Assembly (NCBI GenBank): GCA_030156945.1
Contig: JASGLT010000015.1
Span: forward strand, 1-43,634
Length of the DNA: 43,634 bases
Direction: 5' to 3'
From: Thermococcaceae archaeon
Lineage (GTDB): Archaea > Methanobacteriota_B > Thermococci > Thermococcales > Thermococcaceae
The notes under the pieces were generated by a model that saw only the letters and a list, made by a program, of their open reading frames with translations, ran no database searches and was not told the origin of the DNA. Every line of letters starts with the position of its first letter. The first letter of the stretch is position 1. The position numbers and the translations under genes were made by a program. Shown one piece after another: positions 26,275-34,788 of the stretch.

Positions 26275-27367
26275 CCCCCAGGGCCCTGTCTATGTCCTCG
26301 ATTAGAAGGTCGGCATCCTCAACGCCAACCGAGAGCCTGATCAGGTCTGGGGTTATCCCGAGGAGCCTGCGCCTATCCTCGGGCATCGATTTTGCAGCGC
26401 TTATCACTGGGTAGGTTGCCAGGCTCTCGGTACCTCCGAGGGAGGGCGAGGGGAAAACCTTCTTCAGCCTCCTGAGAAACGCCTTAGCCCCGCTTTCCCC
26501 ATCCCTGTGGAGGAAGCTGAGGACTCCGCCGAAGAGGGGCTTTGAGAATATCCTCCTGGCTGTTGAATGATAGGGATCGCTCTTAAGTCCAGGGTAGTGA
26601 ACTTTTTCAACCTTAGGATGCTCGTTCAGGAATTCGGCTATGGCCTGGGCGGTTCTGCTCTGCCTCTCAAAGCGCAGCTCCAGGGTCTTAAGCCCCCTGA
26701 TTATAAGCCAGGCCTCGAAGGGCTGGATTATCGATCCAAGCCTCCTCCTCCAGTGCCAGAGGTTTTCGGGATCAAGGTCACCCCATATCAGGGCCCCGCC
26801 TATGACGTCGTTGTGGCCTGCTATGTACTTGGTGAGGCTGTGGATTACTCCATCGGCCCCAACTTTTAGCGGCTTGAAGACCAGCGGTGAGAAAGTGTTG
26901 TCAACGACGGCCGTTGCCCCAACCTCTTTCGCCCGCTTTATGACTTCAGGGACGTCTATGACCTTCAGGGTCGGGTTGGTGACCACTTCCGTAAGAACCA
27001 GCCTGGTGTTCTCTGTTATTGCATCATTGAGGGCTTCTGCACTCGGATATGCAAGCTTAACCTTAACCCCGAACTTCCCCAGCTCCTCCGCGAGCTGGAT
27101 CGTCGCCCCGTAGCCCTCCATTGGGAGAACTACCTCGTCGCCAGCCCTGAGGATGGAGAGGTAGAGGGCACTTATAGCGGCCATTCCGCTGTTGAAGGCC
27201 AGGGAATCAACTCCTTCTTCTATGGGAGCAACTTTCTTTTCCAGGAGCCTTACCGTTGGATTCTCTTCCCTGGAGTACTTGAGGTCAAAACCTCTGTCCG
27301 AGAGCTCTGTTTCACCCGCCTGTTCGAAGGCGACCGTGAGGTATATCGGGTCGTGAAGGGGTCTCAC
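26267..27367 (-). CDS. Cys/Met metabolism PLP enzyme (cystathionine gamma-synthase/lyase or O-acylhomoserine sulfhydrylase type)
   Basis: 366 residues from GTG 27367, which has AGGTGATT ahead; a second GTG at 27376 lies inside that site. Features of the family are FNSGMAAISALYLSIL, LTEVVTNPTLKVIDV, VVDNTFSPLVFKPLKVGAD and the PLP lysine in VIHSLTKYIAGHNDVIGG, with the C-terminal SLGGTESLATYP. Sequence alone does not separate synthase, lyase and sulfhydrylase. Being first in a methionine gene cluster supports a role in making homocysteine or cystathionine from an activated homoserine. A strong TATA lies 32-40 bases upstream, so this begins the long operon running to the first aspartokinase. 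Confidence 0.88.
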   Translation of the reverse strand: MRPLHDPIYLTVAFEQAGETELSDRGFDLKYSREENPTVRLLEKKVAPIEEGVDSLAFNSGMAAISALYLSILRAGDEVVLPMEGYGATIQLAEELGKFGVKVKLAYPSAEALNDAITENTRLVLTEVVTNPTLKVIDVPEVIKRAKEVGATAVVDNTFSPLVFKPLKVGADGVIHSLTKYIAGHNDVIGGALIWGDLDPENLWHWRRRLGSIIQPFEAWLIIRGLKTLELRFERQSRTAQAIAEFLNEHPKVEKVHYPGLKSDPYHSTARRIFSKPLFGGVLSFLHRDGESGAKAFLRRLKKVFPSPSLGGTESLATYPVISAAKSMPEDRRRLLGITPDLIRLSVGVEDADLLIEDIDRALGGG

Positions 27368-27398
27368 GGTAATCACCTATGCACCCTCACCCATCACC

Positions 27399-27407
27399 TT
27401 TATATAC
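27399..27407 (-). promoter_or_regulatory. Promoter of the methionine operon
   Basis: On the minus strand AAGTATATAAAGG is a strong TATA; initiation near 27378 leaves a leader of about 10 bases before GTG 27367. Upstream is AT-rich sequence to 27576 without a recognisable palindrome. Confidence 0.75.
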
Positions 27408-27576
27408 TTTTCGACATATTTTTTGGCACTAAATATTCTTCATAGTTATTCAACTTAAAGTAGTTAGAAAAAAGGGCAAGGGAGCCTTTATTTTGGCCGA
27501 AAATTGACATTAAAATGCCAACGAAAACTTAATTTTTGAGATGTTATAGGCTGATTAATGCAAAGTTAAAGAAACG

Positions 27577-28239
27577 CTAAAACCTCTCGATAATGGTTCG
27601 GGGGTAGAAGTTCAGACTCGCCCTCGCCTCGGGAATCTCCATTCCCAAGTTTATTCCGAGGCTCATCAGATCCCTCGGCCCCCTCACTTCCCACATGCTC
27701 TCGGCTGAGGATGTGAGAAACCTCGGGACGCGATACTTCTTCACCAGCTGCCACGTCTTCATCATGAAGCGGAGAATCTGCGCTCTTCCGTAGGGATTAG
27801 CATTCAGGAGGAGTGAGAGGGAAAATCCTATAGCAACTCCCCGTCTCGCGGCCATTCCGGCCAAAGTGTGGTCAAAGCCCGGATCCTTTCTGCCGAACCA
27901 GGGGCTTATCAAAGCGTCAACGCCGTTCTCTATCGCCATCCTGTTTACCCTCATGTCGCCGCCCTGGACGTATAGGAGGGCCTTTAGGTTTCTGCTCTTT
28001 ACCTCCCTGATGAGGCTCGGCTTTCTGGTTACGAGGAGGAGTGCGACCTTTCCGTACTTCCCGCGGAGCTCCTTGACTTCTTCCTTAAGGGTGGACCAGT
28101 CGGGGGAACTTTCGAGGACGAGCTTTTTCGTGAAGACGACCTCGTCAAACCACTCACTCGCCAGCTCGTAGGCTTCCTCATTCCTAACGTCCATCTCGAC
28201 GAAGTAGTCACGTGAAAAGGATATTTCCTCCTCGGTCAT
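27577..28239 (-). CDS. rnp3: RNase P protein component 3 (Rpp30)
   Basis: Protein subunit of archaeal RNase P, which trims tRNA 5' leaders; it pairs with Pop5 to activate the catalytic RNA domain. 220 residues forming a PHP-like TIM barrel: YFVEMDVRN, LLVTRKPSLIREV, ALLYVQGGD, VDALISPWFGRKDPGFDHTLAGMAARRGVAIGFSL. Length fits archaeal Rpp30. ATG 28239 forms an ATGA overlap with the upstream RNA-binding gene, so it is chosen over GTG 28251. The pair is a conserved archaeal RNA-processing neighbourhood. Confidence 0.93.
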   Translation of the reverse strand: MTEEEISFSRDYFVEMDVRNEEAYELASEWFDEVVFTKKLVLESSPDWSTLKEEVKELRGKYGKVALLLVTRKPSLIREVKSRNLKALLYVQGGDMRVNRMAIENGVDALISPWFGRKDPGFDHTLAGMAARRGVAIGFSLSLLLNANPYGRAQILRFMMKTWQLVKKYRVPRFLTSSAESMWEVRGPRDLMSLGINLGMEIPEARASLNFYPRTIIERF

Positions 28240-28691
28240 TCTTCCAGCCACTCCCTTACGGCTTTAACGACAGCCTCCTTCCTCATCGGAAATGCCTTGA
28301 CCTTTATCCTGACCTGAATGACGTCGGGCCCCTCTTCAACCTCTGCCTCACCGAGATAGGCCTTCTGCTTGTTGAAGCGGACGTAGAAAGTCCCCTCCTC
28401 GTCAACCTTCTCGTCGAGGTGATCGAGAAGGTACCTCTTGTCTTCCTCACTGAGCAGTTCTTTGAAGTACTCCAGGAACTTTCTTACCGCTTTGCTCCTC
28501 TTTATCTCGACGTTCACAACCTTTATTGGGTTCCCGAAGTAGCCTTCTGTCTCTAGGATGTCAAAGAGGACGTCGTCCTCGTCTATCTCCTCGGGGATGA
28601 ACGTTGCTATTGCTTCCAGAACTTTGTCCTCGTCTTCCGTCGCCTGGATGAAAGTGGTAAGCCTGACGTGGTGGGCTTTAAGCTGTGTCAT
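28236..28691 (-). CDS. Exosome-associated-type RNA-binding protein (COG1325/DUF54)
   Basis: 151 residues from ATG 28691, with GGTGAG four bases ahead. The HHVRLTTFIQATEDEDKVLEAI opening, the FGNPI element and the terminal VRIKVKAFPMRKEAVVKAVREWL are typical of the COG1325 family, predicted RNA-binding proteins encoded with RNase P, exosome or L15e genes in archaea. A TATA-like GGTTTTTAAGCC on the minus strand at ~28727-28738 gives it its own promoter, independent of rpl15e. It is translationally coupled to rnp3. The molecular role is predicted only. Confidence 0.88.
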   Translation of the reverse strand: MTQLKAHHVRLTTFIQATEDEDKVLEAIATFIPEEIDEDDVLFDILETEGYFGNPIKVVNVEIKRSKAVRKFLEYFKELLSEEDKRYLLDHLDEKVDEEGTFYVRFNKQKAYLGEAEVEEGPDVIQVRIKVKAFPMRKEAVVKAVREWLEE

Positions 28692-28841
28692 TTTTCTCAC
28701 CGGAGAAGGGTTTGGCGAGGGGGCTTAAAAACCATTTCACTGTGCGGTTCTGAGAGAATGGCTTGATTGGTAAGGTCAGCATGGGAATGTTCATGGAAAA
28801 TCATGAATCCTTCAAGAGGTTTTCCAGGGCCTGTGATGCGC

Positions 28842-30413
28842 TTATCCCCCTGCTTCCCTTACCCTTCCCTTCTCCACCAGCACGAGCCTGTCCACGAGCT
28901 TGGTTGTGGACGGCCTGTGGGATATCGCGACCAGGGTTATCCCCCTGGCTTTTATCTCCCCGATTATCTCTGCCTCCACGTCCGGATCAACTCCCGAAAG
29001 GGCCTCGTCTAGGATGAGAACCTCTGGTTTGCGGATCAGGGCCCTGGCCAGGGCTATCCTCTGCCGCTCTCCCAGGGAGACTTCCCTGTAACTGGGCCCG
29101 ATCTTCTCGTCCAGGAGCAGGTTCACCTTCGCAATATTCACGGCTTCCCTAAGCTCCTCTTCGCCGAACTCTTCCCAGAGGGTTACGTTCTCCCTAACAG
29201 TGCCGGGGAATATGAACTCGTTGGTTTCCACGAGGATTATCTTTCTCCTCAGGTTCCTGAACTCTCGGGCAGGGATGCCGTTAACCAAAACTTCGCCTTC
29301 CTCCGGACGGTAGTGGCAGGCGATTACGTTAGCGAGGGTCGTCTTGCCGCTTCCGCTCTCCCCGACGATGCCCACACTCTCCCCGCGAGATATCTTGAGG
29401 TTCACGTTCTTCAGGATCGTGCCGTACGAGACGTTTTTCAGCTCTATGTCCTCAACCCGTGTGAGGGTTCTCTCTCCAAAGTTCTCCTCCTCCATGTTGA
29501 GAGCCTCATCGACTCTCTTAAGGGCGGGGTAGGATTCTGGAACGTGGCCGAGGTCGTTTAAAATTACGACCAGGGGCTCTATGATCTCACCAGCCATCAT
29601 GTAGAACGCCACAAGAGTACCGGTGTCCATCCTCCAGAGGAGCCCGACCAGAACGCTGATAAGGGGTACGAGCCTGTAGAGGGTGTGGTAAAGATACCTG
29701 TACTTCAAAGACGCGAGCACGAGCCCCTTGACCGAGTTGTACCATCCCGTACACTCGTCGTTCAGCTTCCTCATGGCCCCGCTCAAAGAGTCCGTGTTTT
29801 TAATGCTTTTTCTCCCTTCGAGGTTCGTCCTTATCCTCTCAATCAGCATTGAGAACCTGTCCCTCTCTTTCGAGGACACCTTGGCGAGCTCCCCGACCTG
29901 CTTTTTGAAGAGGAGAACGGTCGCTATCAAAAACGGGAGCAGGACGAGAGAGAGCCTTGGACTCAGGAGAAATAGGGCTATTAGATAGGCCCCAAAGCTC
30001 ACCGCGTTCACGATCAGAGCGGGTATAAGGGCTGCCGAGAGTGAGCTGACGTAGACGACGTTTGAAACCAGGTCGGTGAGGTATTCCCCCGGAGTTTTCA
30101 CCCTGAAGGTTTCCTCCTTTGCGTGGAGGATTTTCTCATAAATCCTGCCTATTATCTCCACCTGCATTGCCCTCTTGGATACGTCAAGGAGGTAGGTAAC
30201 CACGAAGCTCAGGGCGTTTATCAAGACGAGAAAACCTCCAAGGATGAGTATCCTACTCGTGTTCGGGCTGTTTATCGTGTCCCTCAGCATCAGGGCAAAG
30301 CGGACGTTCAGGTACGAGACAATCAAATTAAGGAGAACGATGAGCGCCTGCCTCTTCCTCAGCTTCCTGGAAAGCTCCCAGTACTTGGAAAACGAGTACC
30401 TGAGCACGCCCAT
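28842..30413 (-). CDS. ABC exporter half-transporter (fused permease-ATPase)
   Basis: 523 residues, somewhat short for the ~580 of type-I exporters. N-terminal ABC transmembrane domain, with helices at about 22-42, 55-78, 125-148, 152-172 and 245-285. The ATPase domain has Walker A GESGSGKTT (~351-359), signature SLGERQR (~446-452, in place of LSGGQ), Walker B VLILDEA and H-loop ISHRP. The Q-loop region reads VETNEFIFPGTV, where the usual Gln is Thr, an oddity. ATG 30413 follows GGAGGT, and TATATCA/TGATATAAAA lies at 30441-30450. It has no partner gene and sits between rpl15e and the COG1325-rnp3 pair, which looks like an insertion. Substrate unknown. Confidence 0.88.
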   Translation of the reverse strand: MGVLRYSFSKYWELSRKLRKRQALIVLLNLIVSYLNVRFALMLRDTINSPNTSRILILGGFLVLINALSFVVTYLLDVSKRAMQVEIIGRIYEKILHAKEETFRVKTPGEYLTDLVSNVVYVSSLSAALIPALIVNAVSFGAYLIALFLLSPRLSLVLLPFLIATVLLFKKQVGELAKVSSKERDRFSMLIERIRTNLEGRKSIKNTDSLSGAMRKLNDECTGWYNSVKGLVLASLKYRYLYHTLYRLVPLISVLVGLLWRMDTGTLVAFYMMAGEIIEPLVVILNDLGHVPESYPALKRVDEALNMEEENFGERTLTRVEDIELKNVSYGTILKNVNLKISRGESVGIVGESGSGKTTLANVIACHYRPEEGEVLVNGIPAREFRNLRRKIILVETNEFIFPGTVRENVTLWEEFGEEELREAVNIAKVNLLLDEKIGPSYREVSLGERQRIALARALIRKPEVLILDEALSGVDPDVEAEIIGEIKARGITLVAISHRPSTTKLVDRLVLVEKGRVREAGG

Positions 30414-30579
30414 CACAGTACCTCCTTTGCAAGCGGGGTCTTTTATATCAGCCTCCTACACGGGAATATAAACCTTACTAAATGACAACCTAAGGTTAAC
30501 AACCCTATATGATGGGTATGCGCATTCAGAAATGTTTAGTCTCCCGGCAACTTTAGAGCATGAGATAAAACAGCCATAT

Positions 30580-30834
30580 TCACTCCGGGTCCTTAAGCTT
30601 TATCCTCCTGATCCCAACATTCTCGTAAACCCTATCTGAGCTTATGATCACACCGCCGCATTTTGCCGCGTGGAATGCATCGAGGGCGTTTAAACCGTGC
30701 TCCTTCATGTAATACGCGGCCCTCAGAGGAACTTCATCGTCTATTCCTGTGAGCGCCATAACCGCAGCCGTTAGCCTTATCGGGTCGAGCTTGTACTTTT
30801 TCGCTACTATCAGAAGTTCCAGGAAAGTTATCGG
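30580..30834 (-). pseudogene. C-terminal remnant of a PIN-domain (VapC-like) protein
   Basis: The minus-strand frame ending at the stop 30580-30582 reads ITFLELLIVAKKYKLDPIRL, then AAYYMKEHGLNALDAFHAA and VIISSDRVYENVGIRRIKL. This is the second half of a VapC-type PIN ribonuclease, with the DAFHAA acidic-residue helix and the final SD motif. The frame is blocked by a stop at 30835-30837 and no N-terminal half, with its first catalytic Asp, is found upstream. No VapB antitoxin is adjacent. It is a decayed toxin gene. Being ~84 residues and without a start, it is not in ordinary gene calls. Confidence 0.75.
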
Positions 30835-30890
30835 TCATCTCAGACGTCAGAACAGAATATCGAAACCTAAATGGAGTAAAGGGAGAAAAA

Positions 30891-31475
30891 TCACTTGCCC
30901 TTACCCTGGTGGGCCCTTATGCTGGGCCTGACCTTTTCAGCGCCCTTACCCTTGTTGAGCAGGCCGCGGCTCCTCTTACCAGCGCTGGTCAGACCGCGGA
31001 AGACCCTGCCCTTGTGGGCCTTGCCGGCTATCCACGCTATCTTCGGGTCGCTCTTGATGACCGGGTGGTGCGGGTCAACCATTATGACCTCGAACCACTT
31101 GTACATACCGTCCTCGCCGACCCAGTAGGAGTTGAGAACCTCGAGGTTCGGGAACTTTCTCGCGGCCTTCTCCTCGGCTATCCACTGGAGGCTCTTCTTC
31201 GGTGAGTACTTGACCATACCCATCTTGCTCGGCTTCCTTCCGCCCTTCCACCTGGGCCTCTTCCTTCCGCCTCTCCTAACGCGGACGCGGACAACTACAT
31301 AGCCCTGCTTGGCCTGGTAGCCGAGGCCCCTGGCCCTGTCAAGCCTCGTCGGCCTCTCGATCCTCTTAACTACAGGATCCCTCCTCCACTGGATCATTCT
31401 CTTCTTGAGGAGCTCTCCCACGTAGCTCTTCTTCGGGCTCTTCCAGGCTTCCCTAATGTACTTGTACATTCCCAT
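30891..31475 (-). CDS. rpl15e: Ribosomal protein L15e (eL15)
   Basis: Large-subunit ribosomal protein of the archaeal/eukaryotic eL15 family. 194 residues, very basic: [56 protein letters not shown], then [36 protein letters not shown], all diagnostic. ATG 31475 is selected because GAGGTGGACGAG precedes; GTG 31484 is part of that site. The TATA (CCTTAAAAACTC, ~31565-31572) predicts a ~68-base leader containing two stable hairpins. Confidence 0.97.
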   Translation of the reverse strand: MGMYKYIREAWKSPKKSYVGELLKKRMIQWRRDPVVKRIERPTRLDRARGLGYQAKQGYVVVRVRVRRGGRKRPRWKGGRKPSKMGMVKYSPKKSLQWIAEEKAARKFPNLEVLNSYWVGEDGMYKWFEVIMVDPHHPVIKSDPKIAWIAGKAHKGRVFRGLTSAGKRSRGLLNKGKGAEKVRPSIRAHQGKGK

Positions 31476-31511
31476 CTCGTCCACCTCTTCCCTGTTTGTG
31501 GTTCTCCCTTA

Positions 31512-31538
31512 CGGGAACATCCCGCGGGTCTGCCCCGC
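31512..31538 (-). promoter_or_regulatory. Tandem hairpins in the rpl15e 5' leader
   Basis: CGGGA-ACA-TCCCG (31512-31524) is directly followed by GCGGG-TCTGC-CCCGC (31524-31538). Both fall in the predicted leader between the TATA box and the rpl15e ribosome-binding site, so an RNA regulatory element (for example autogenous control by eL15) is conceivable. GC-rich short stems also occur by chance. Confidence 0.4.
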
Positions 31539-31595
31539 CTAGTCGGTCGAGGTTGGAGGTTGAGTTTTTAAGGGTTGCGGAACTGGGGCTGAACT

Positions 31596-32612
31596 TCAGC
31601 CTCGCTTTTCATCAACTAAAAGCACTTTATCCGACCTGTAGTCGTATGTGATTATGGTATTAGCCTCACTTCCTTTAATGTATCCTCCGATTAGGTGGAT
31701 GTACCTCCCGTCCCAAACAACGGGGGCTTGGGCGAGGGGAAATGGAAGTTCGCTCTTCATTTTCTCCACCGAGTTATCCTCTGGACTGAATTTGAAGATT
31801 TCCGTGCTGAAGTTGTCCCACGTTAGAAAGCCGCCGAATATGAAGATGCCTTCGTCAGTTGCAACCGCGCTGCGGGCGTAGTATTTCGTGGGCAAGCTCA
31901 CGTTGAGCCACTTAAACGAGAGGGACTGCGGGTCAAAAAGGGCTATCTTGTCCCGGAACACGAGGTAGCCTCGCCCTCTGTACCACACCGCGGAGTACAT
32001 ACACGTTCCGGGGTTGTCGAATCCATCGGGATACGTGACGTTTAACATTTCAAGTCCCGGGTTATCCGGATCAAACCTGTAAACGAACCTTTCCTCTAAA
32101 TCAAATGATTTTAAGAATAGATATACGTACCTCCCGTCCCACAGTGCGGCTTTGCCCGAATTGGGATACGGCAGGGAGACGTTCAGGGTCGTCAGCTGAT
32201 TTGTTTCGGGGTTGTAAGAGTACACATCGGGTGTTTCATACGCCGTCCCCTCGTTTTCAGTGCCCCCGAAGATACTGACTTCCCTTCCAGTCCACACGGC
32301 AGTCTCACCGGGAATTGGTTTCTCTCCAATGGGAATCCTCAGGGCAATCTTTTTCTTCTCTCCATAAATCTTGTAAATTCGGAATTCTTTGCCACCCGTT
32401 CTTTTGCTAATAACATCTGCCCCCACAACAATTTCCTTTCCTGTCCATACGGCAAAACGGGCGTGAGGATAAACGCTGTCATCGAGTTTTGGGACTCCTC
32501 CAAAGGTACCTTCCTTAATGCCACCAAAGTACTCATTCTCCAGTATCTTTACAGCTGCAATGCCCGTCAGGAGCAGGAGCAAAATGAGGAGACTATGTAG
32601 GTGTTTCCTCAT
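31596..32612 (-). CDS. Secreted kelch-like beta-propeller protein
   Basis: 338 residues. An N-terminal hydrophobic segment (HLHSLLILLLLLTGIAA, ~4-22) is a signal peptide or membrane anchor; no lipobox cysteine is seen. The rest is repeated beta blades resembling kelch motifs: FAVWTGKEIVVGADV, TAVWTGREVSIFGG, AALWDGRYVYLFLK, GIFIFGGFLTW, VVWDGRYIHLIGGY, each with a D/TGR followed by a hydrophobic strand. N-glycosylation sequons (NVS, NVT, NFS) are frequent, fitting the cell surface. Function is unknown; it may bind sugars or proteins. ATG 32612 has GGAAGGATG ahead. Confidence 0.8.
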   Translation of the reverse strand: MRKHLHSLLILLLLLTGIAAVKILENEYFGGIKEGTFGGVPKLDDSVYPHARFAVWTGKEIVVGADVISKRTGGKEFRIYKIYGEKKKIALRIPIGEKPIPGETAVWTGREVSIFGGTENEGTAYETPDVYSYNPETNQLTTLNVSLPYPNSGKAALWDGRYVYLFLKSFDLEERFVYRFDPDNPGLEMLNVTYPDGFDNPGTCMYSAVWYRGRGYLVFRDKIALFDPQSLSFKWLNVSLPTKYYARSAVATDEGIFIFGGFLTWDNFSTEIFKFSPEDNSVEKMKSELPFPLAQAPVVWDGRYIHLIGGYIKGSEANTIITYDYRSDKVLLVDEKRG

Positions 32613-32851
32613 TTTTCATCCTTCCGTGATGGTATGTCTCGTGCCATTCAACCTGATTTGCTCCAATATTCCCTGAAGCATTATCCCTTATAATTTTTTC
32701 TCCTAATGGATGGTATTTTGAAACCAAAGTGGGTTGTTATAAAGCTTGCTCTGGCCAAAAGAATCATGAGTAATGGAGTTGACAGAGATGAACATCAAAT
32801 ACTGAATGGAAAAGCTTTAATGGCTTACGCAGACCTTTCTTGGGTGATTGA

Positions 32852-33928
32852 ATGAGGCTTGAACGCTTTGTAAAGCTCATGAACGAGGCCGGATACGAAG
32901 GTGCCCTTATAAGCCCTGGCACAAACCTCTACTACCTGACTGGCATCAATCTCCACGAGGTTGGGGAGCGGCCCGCGCTGCTGGTCGTTTCTTCCGAGGG
33001 CCAGTACAGGATGCTGGCACCGGGCCTTTATGAAAACGTGCTCACGAACTTCCCCACCACCTTCTGGCGGGATGGGGAGAACCCCTACGAAAAGCTCGCC
33101 TGGATTCTCGCCGAGTTCCACCTATCCAGCGGAAAACTCCTAATCGAGGACACGATGCGCGCCGACTGGCTCATAAACATCATCCGCATTGCCAACCGCG
33201 GTTTTGAGTTTCACCCGCTCAGCTCCGTCATGAGAGAACTCAGGATGAGGAAAGACAAGGGTGAGATCGAGGCGATGGAACATGCCGCTAAAGTCGTTGA
33301 CAGGGTTTTCGAGGAAATTTTGACCTGGGATATCATGGGGATGACTGAGAAGGAGCTCGCGCTAAAAATCGAACTCAGAATAAGGGAGCTGAGCGACGGG
33401 ATTTCATTCGAACCGATAGTGGCGAGCGGCGAGAACGGAGCAAACCCCCACCACGAGCCGGGGAACAGGAGAATAAGGAAGGGCGACATGCTTATCCTCG
33501 ACTATGGGGCCAGGTGGAAGGGCTACTGCTCCGACATAACGAGGACTGTAGCCGTTGGAAGGCCCAACGAAAAGCTCATTGAAATTTACGATATTGTGAA
33601 GGAGGCTCAGGAGAAAGCCTTCCGGGCGGTTAGGGAAGGAGTAAAAGCCAAGGAAGTGGACAGGGCGGCGAGGGAGACGATATCAAAGGCCGGTTACGGA
33701 GAGTACTTCACCCACAGGACCGGCCACGGTCTCGGCCTTGACGTCCACGAGGAACCTTACATCGGCCCCGACGGTGAGGTGGTTCTTGAGAATGGCATGA
33801 CGTTCACTATAGAACCCGGAATCTACCTTCCAGGCCTCGGTGGCGTCAGGATTGAGGATGACGTTGCCGTTATCGATGGCAGGGGCAGGAGACTGACGAG
33901 GACTGGCAGGGAGCTCGTGATTCTTTAA
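32852..33928 (+). CDS. pepQ: Xaa-Pro dipeptidase (prolidase) family M24
   Basis: Cleaves dipeptides with C-terminal proline, using two metal ions (cobalt or manganese), in peptide catabolism. 358 residues: a creatinase-like N-terminal domain (ALISPGTNLYYLTGI) and a pita-bread catalytic domain with metal ligands LDYGARWKGYCSDITR (two Asp), HRTGHGLGLDVHE (His), FTIEPGIYLPG (Glu) and GGVRIEDDV (Glu). All are present. ATG 32852 follows GGGTGATTGA, with a TATA-like GCTTTAATGG at ~32812-32821. It is close in length to the studied Pyrococcus prolidase. Confidence 0.95.
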   Translation: MRLERFVKLMNEAGYEGALISPGTNLYYLTGINLHEVGERPALLVVSSEGQYRMLAPGLYENVLTNFPTTFWRDGENPYEKLAWILAEFHLSSGKLLIEDTMRADWLINIIRIANRGFEFHPLSSVMRELRMRKDKGEIEAMEHAAKVVDRVFEEILTWDIMGMTEKELALKIELRIRELSDGISFEPIVASGENGANPHHEPGNRRIRKGDMLILDYGARWKGYCSDITRTVAVGRPNEKLIEIYDIVKEAQEKAFRAVREGVKAKEVDRAARETISKAGYGEYFTHRTGHGLGLDVHEEPYIGPDGEVVLENGMTFTIEPGIYLPGLGGVRIEDDVAVIDGRGRRLTRTGRELVIL

Positions 33929-34029
33929 AACCCCTATTCCTCCCTTTTTACGGGTCCCGCCTCCATGTAGGGGGCCGTCGTTAAGCTAATGAAGGGGAAG
34001 CCCCTACAAAAACACGGGGGTGAGGTTCG

Positions 34030-34246
34030 ATGAAAGCCGTTCTGCTTATACCCGATATGGATTCCCCGGGGGGCCGTGGAGAAGGTTCAAGAGGCGCTGG
34101 AGAGCTTGGGTGTTAGGGGCGAGATAAGCCTCGAAAGGAAAACAGCGGTTATAGATTTCAATCCCAAATGGATAACCATCGATGAGATAATGGAGGCCAT
34201 AAGGGAGAGGGGCTTCAGGGTGAAGCTGGGTCCGGCAGGCTGCTGA
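34030..34246 (+). pseudogene. HMA-like small protein with a +1 frameshift in a G6 run and no metal cysteines
   Basis: From ATG 34030 (GGGGGTGAGG ahead) the frame reads MKAVLLIPDMDSPGG. At the six-G run 34068-34073 the homologous frame continues one base later as AVEKVQEALESLGVRGEISL, AVIDFNPKWITIDEIMEAIRERGF and ends GPAGC at 34244-34246. Dropping one G gives a 71-residue protein with the beta-alpha-beta-beta-alpha-beta layout of a heavy-metal-associated domain. In the family the loop is MxCxxC; here it aligns as M-D-S-P-G-A, so both metal cysteines are absent. It could be a pseudogene, a homopolymer sequencing error, or a recoded gene. It is convergent with the Lrp gene, four bases away. Confidence 0.7.
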
Positions 34247-34250
34247 GAGG

Positions 34251-34712
34251 CTAAAAAACCCTTGCATATCCCCATTTTTTAACGCTGGTTAGTATTGACG
34301 TTTCCGTGCTCTTTATTCCCTCTATTTTGCCCAGTTTTTCGATTAAAAAGCTTTCAAGCTCCTGTAAGTTCCTAACGGTGACCTGCATTAGTATATCGTG
34401 GGCTCCCGTCGCTATGCCCAGAACGTCAACTTCCGGGAGTTTGCTCAGCTTCTCAGTCACCTCTTTGACCCTGCTCGGTTCTGCATCGACCGCTATGAAG
34501 GCAACTATGGAATAGCCGGCTTTGAAGGGGTTTATCAGGGCTGCGAACTTCCTTATTATTCCCCTCTCCACGAGCCGGTTCACCCTCATCCTTACCGTGG
34601 ATTCGGGAACCTTTAGCCGTCTGGCTATCTCCGAGTAGCTCACCCTCCCGTTCTCCTGCAGAACTTGGAGTATCATCCTGTCGAGGTCGTCAAGATGCTT
34701 CTCATTTCGCAT
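34251..34712 (-). CDS. Lrp/AsnC family transcriptional regulator
   Basis: 153 residues from ATG 34712 (GGTGAT ahead; the frame opens at GTG 34721). The N-terminal helix-turn-helix spans ~10-55 ([41 protein letters not shown]), followed by a RAM effector domain (~70-150: [38 protein letters not shown]). Such proteins bind amino acids and palindromic operators. It is divergent from the aminotransferase gene, with an inverted repeat between them, so that gene (and its own) are the likely targets. A TATA-like CTTAAAAAG on the minus strand at ~34749-34757 serves it. Confidence 0.93.
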   Translation of the reverse strand: MRNEKHLDDLDRMILQVLQENGRVSYSEIARRLKVPESTVRMRVNRLVERGIIRKFAALINPFKAGYSIVAFIAVDAEPSRVKEVTEKLSKLPEVDVLGIATGAHDILMQVTVRNLQELESFLIEKLGKIEGIKSTETSILTSVKKWGYARVF

Positions 34713-34788
34713 TTTTATCACCTATATTTTGCTTAATCGTTTTGTACTTTTTAAGCTTTCTAACGGAATAGCTAAAAAACGACCGAAA

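Noticed and set aside
32765-32810. Possible C/D box RNA between the kelch gene and pepQ
   Set aside because: A GATGAA and a CTGA occur 11 bases apart, but no C'/D' pair or terminal stem is present.
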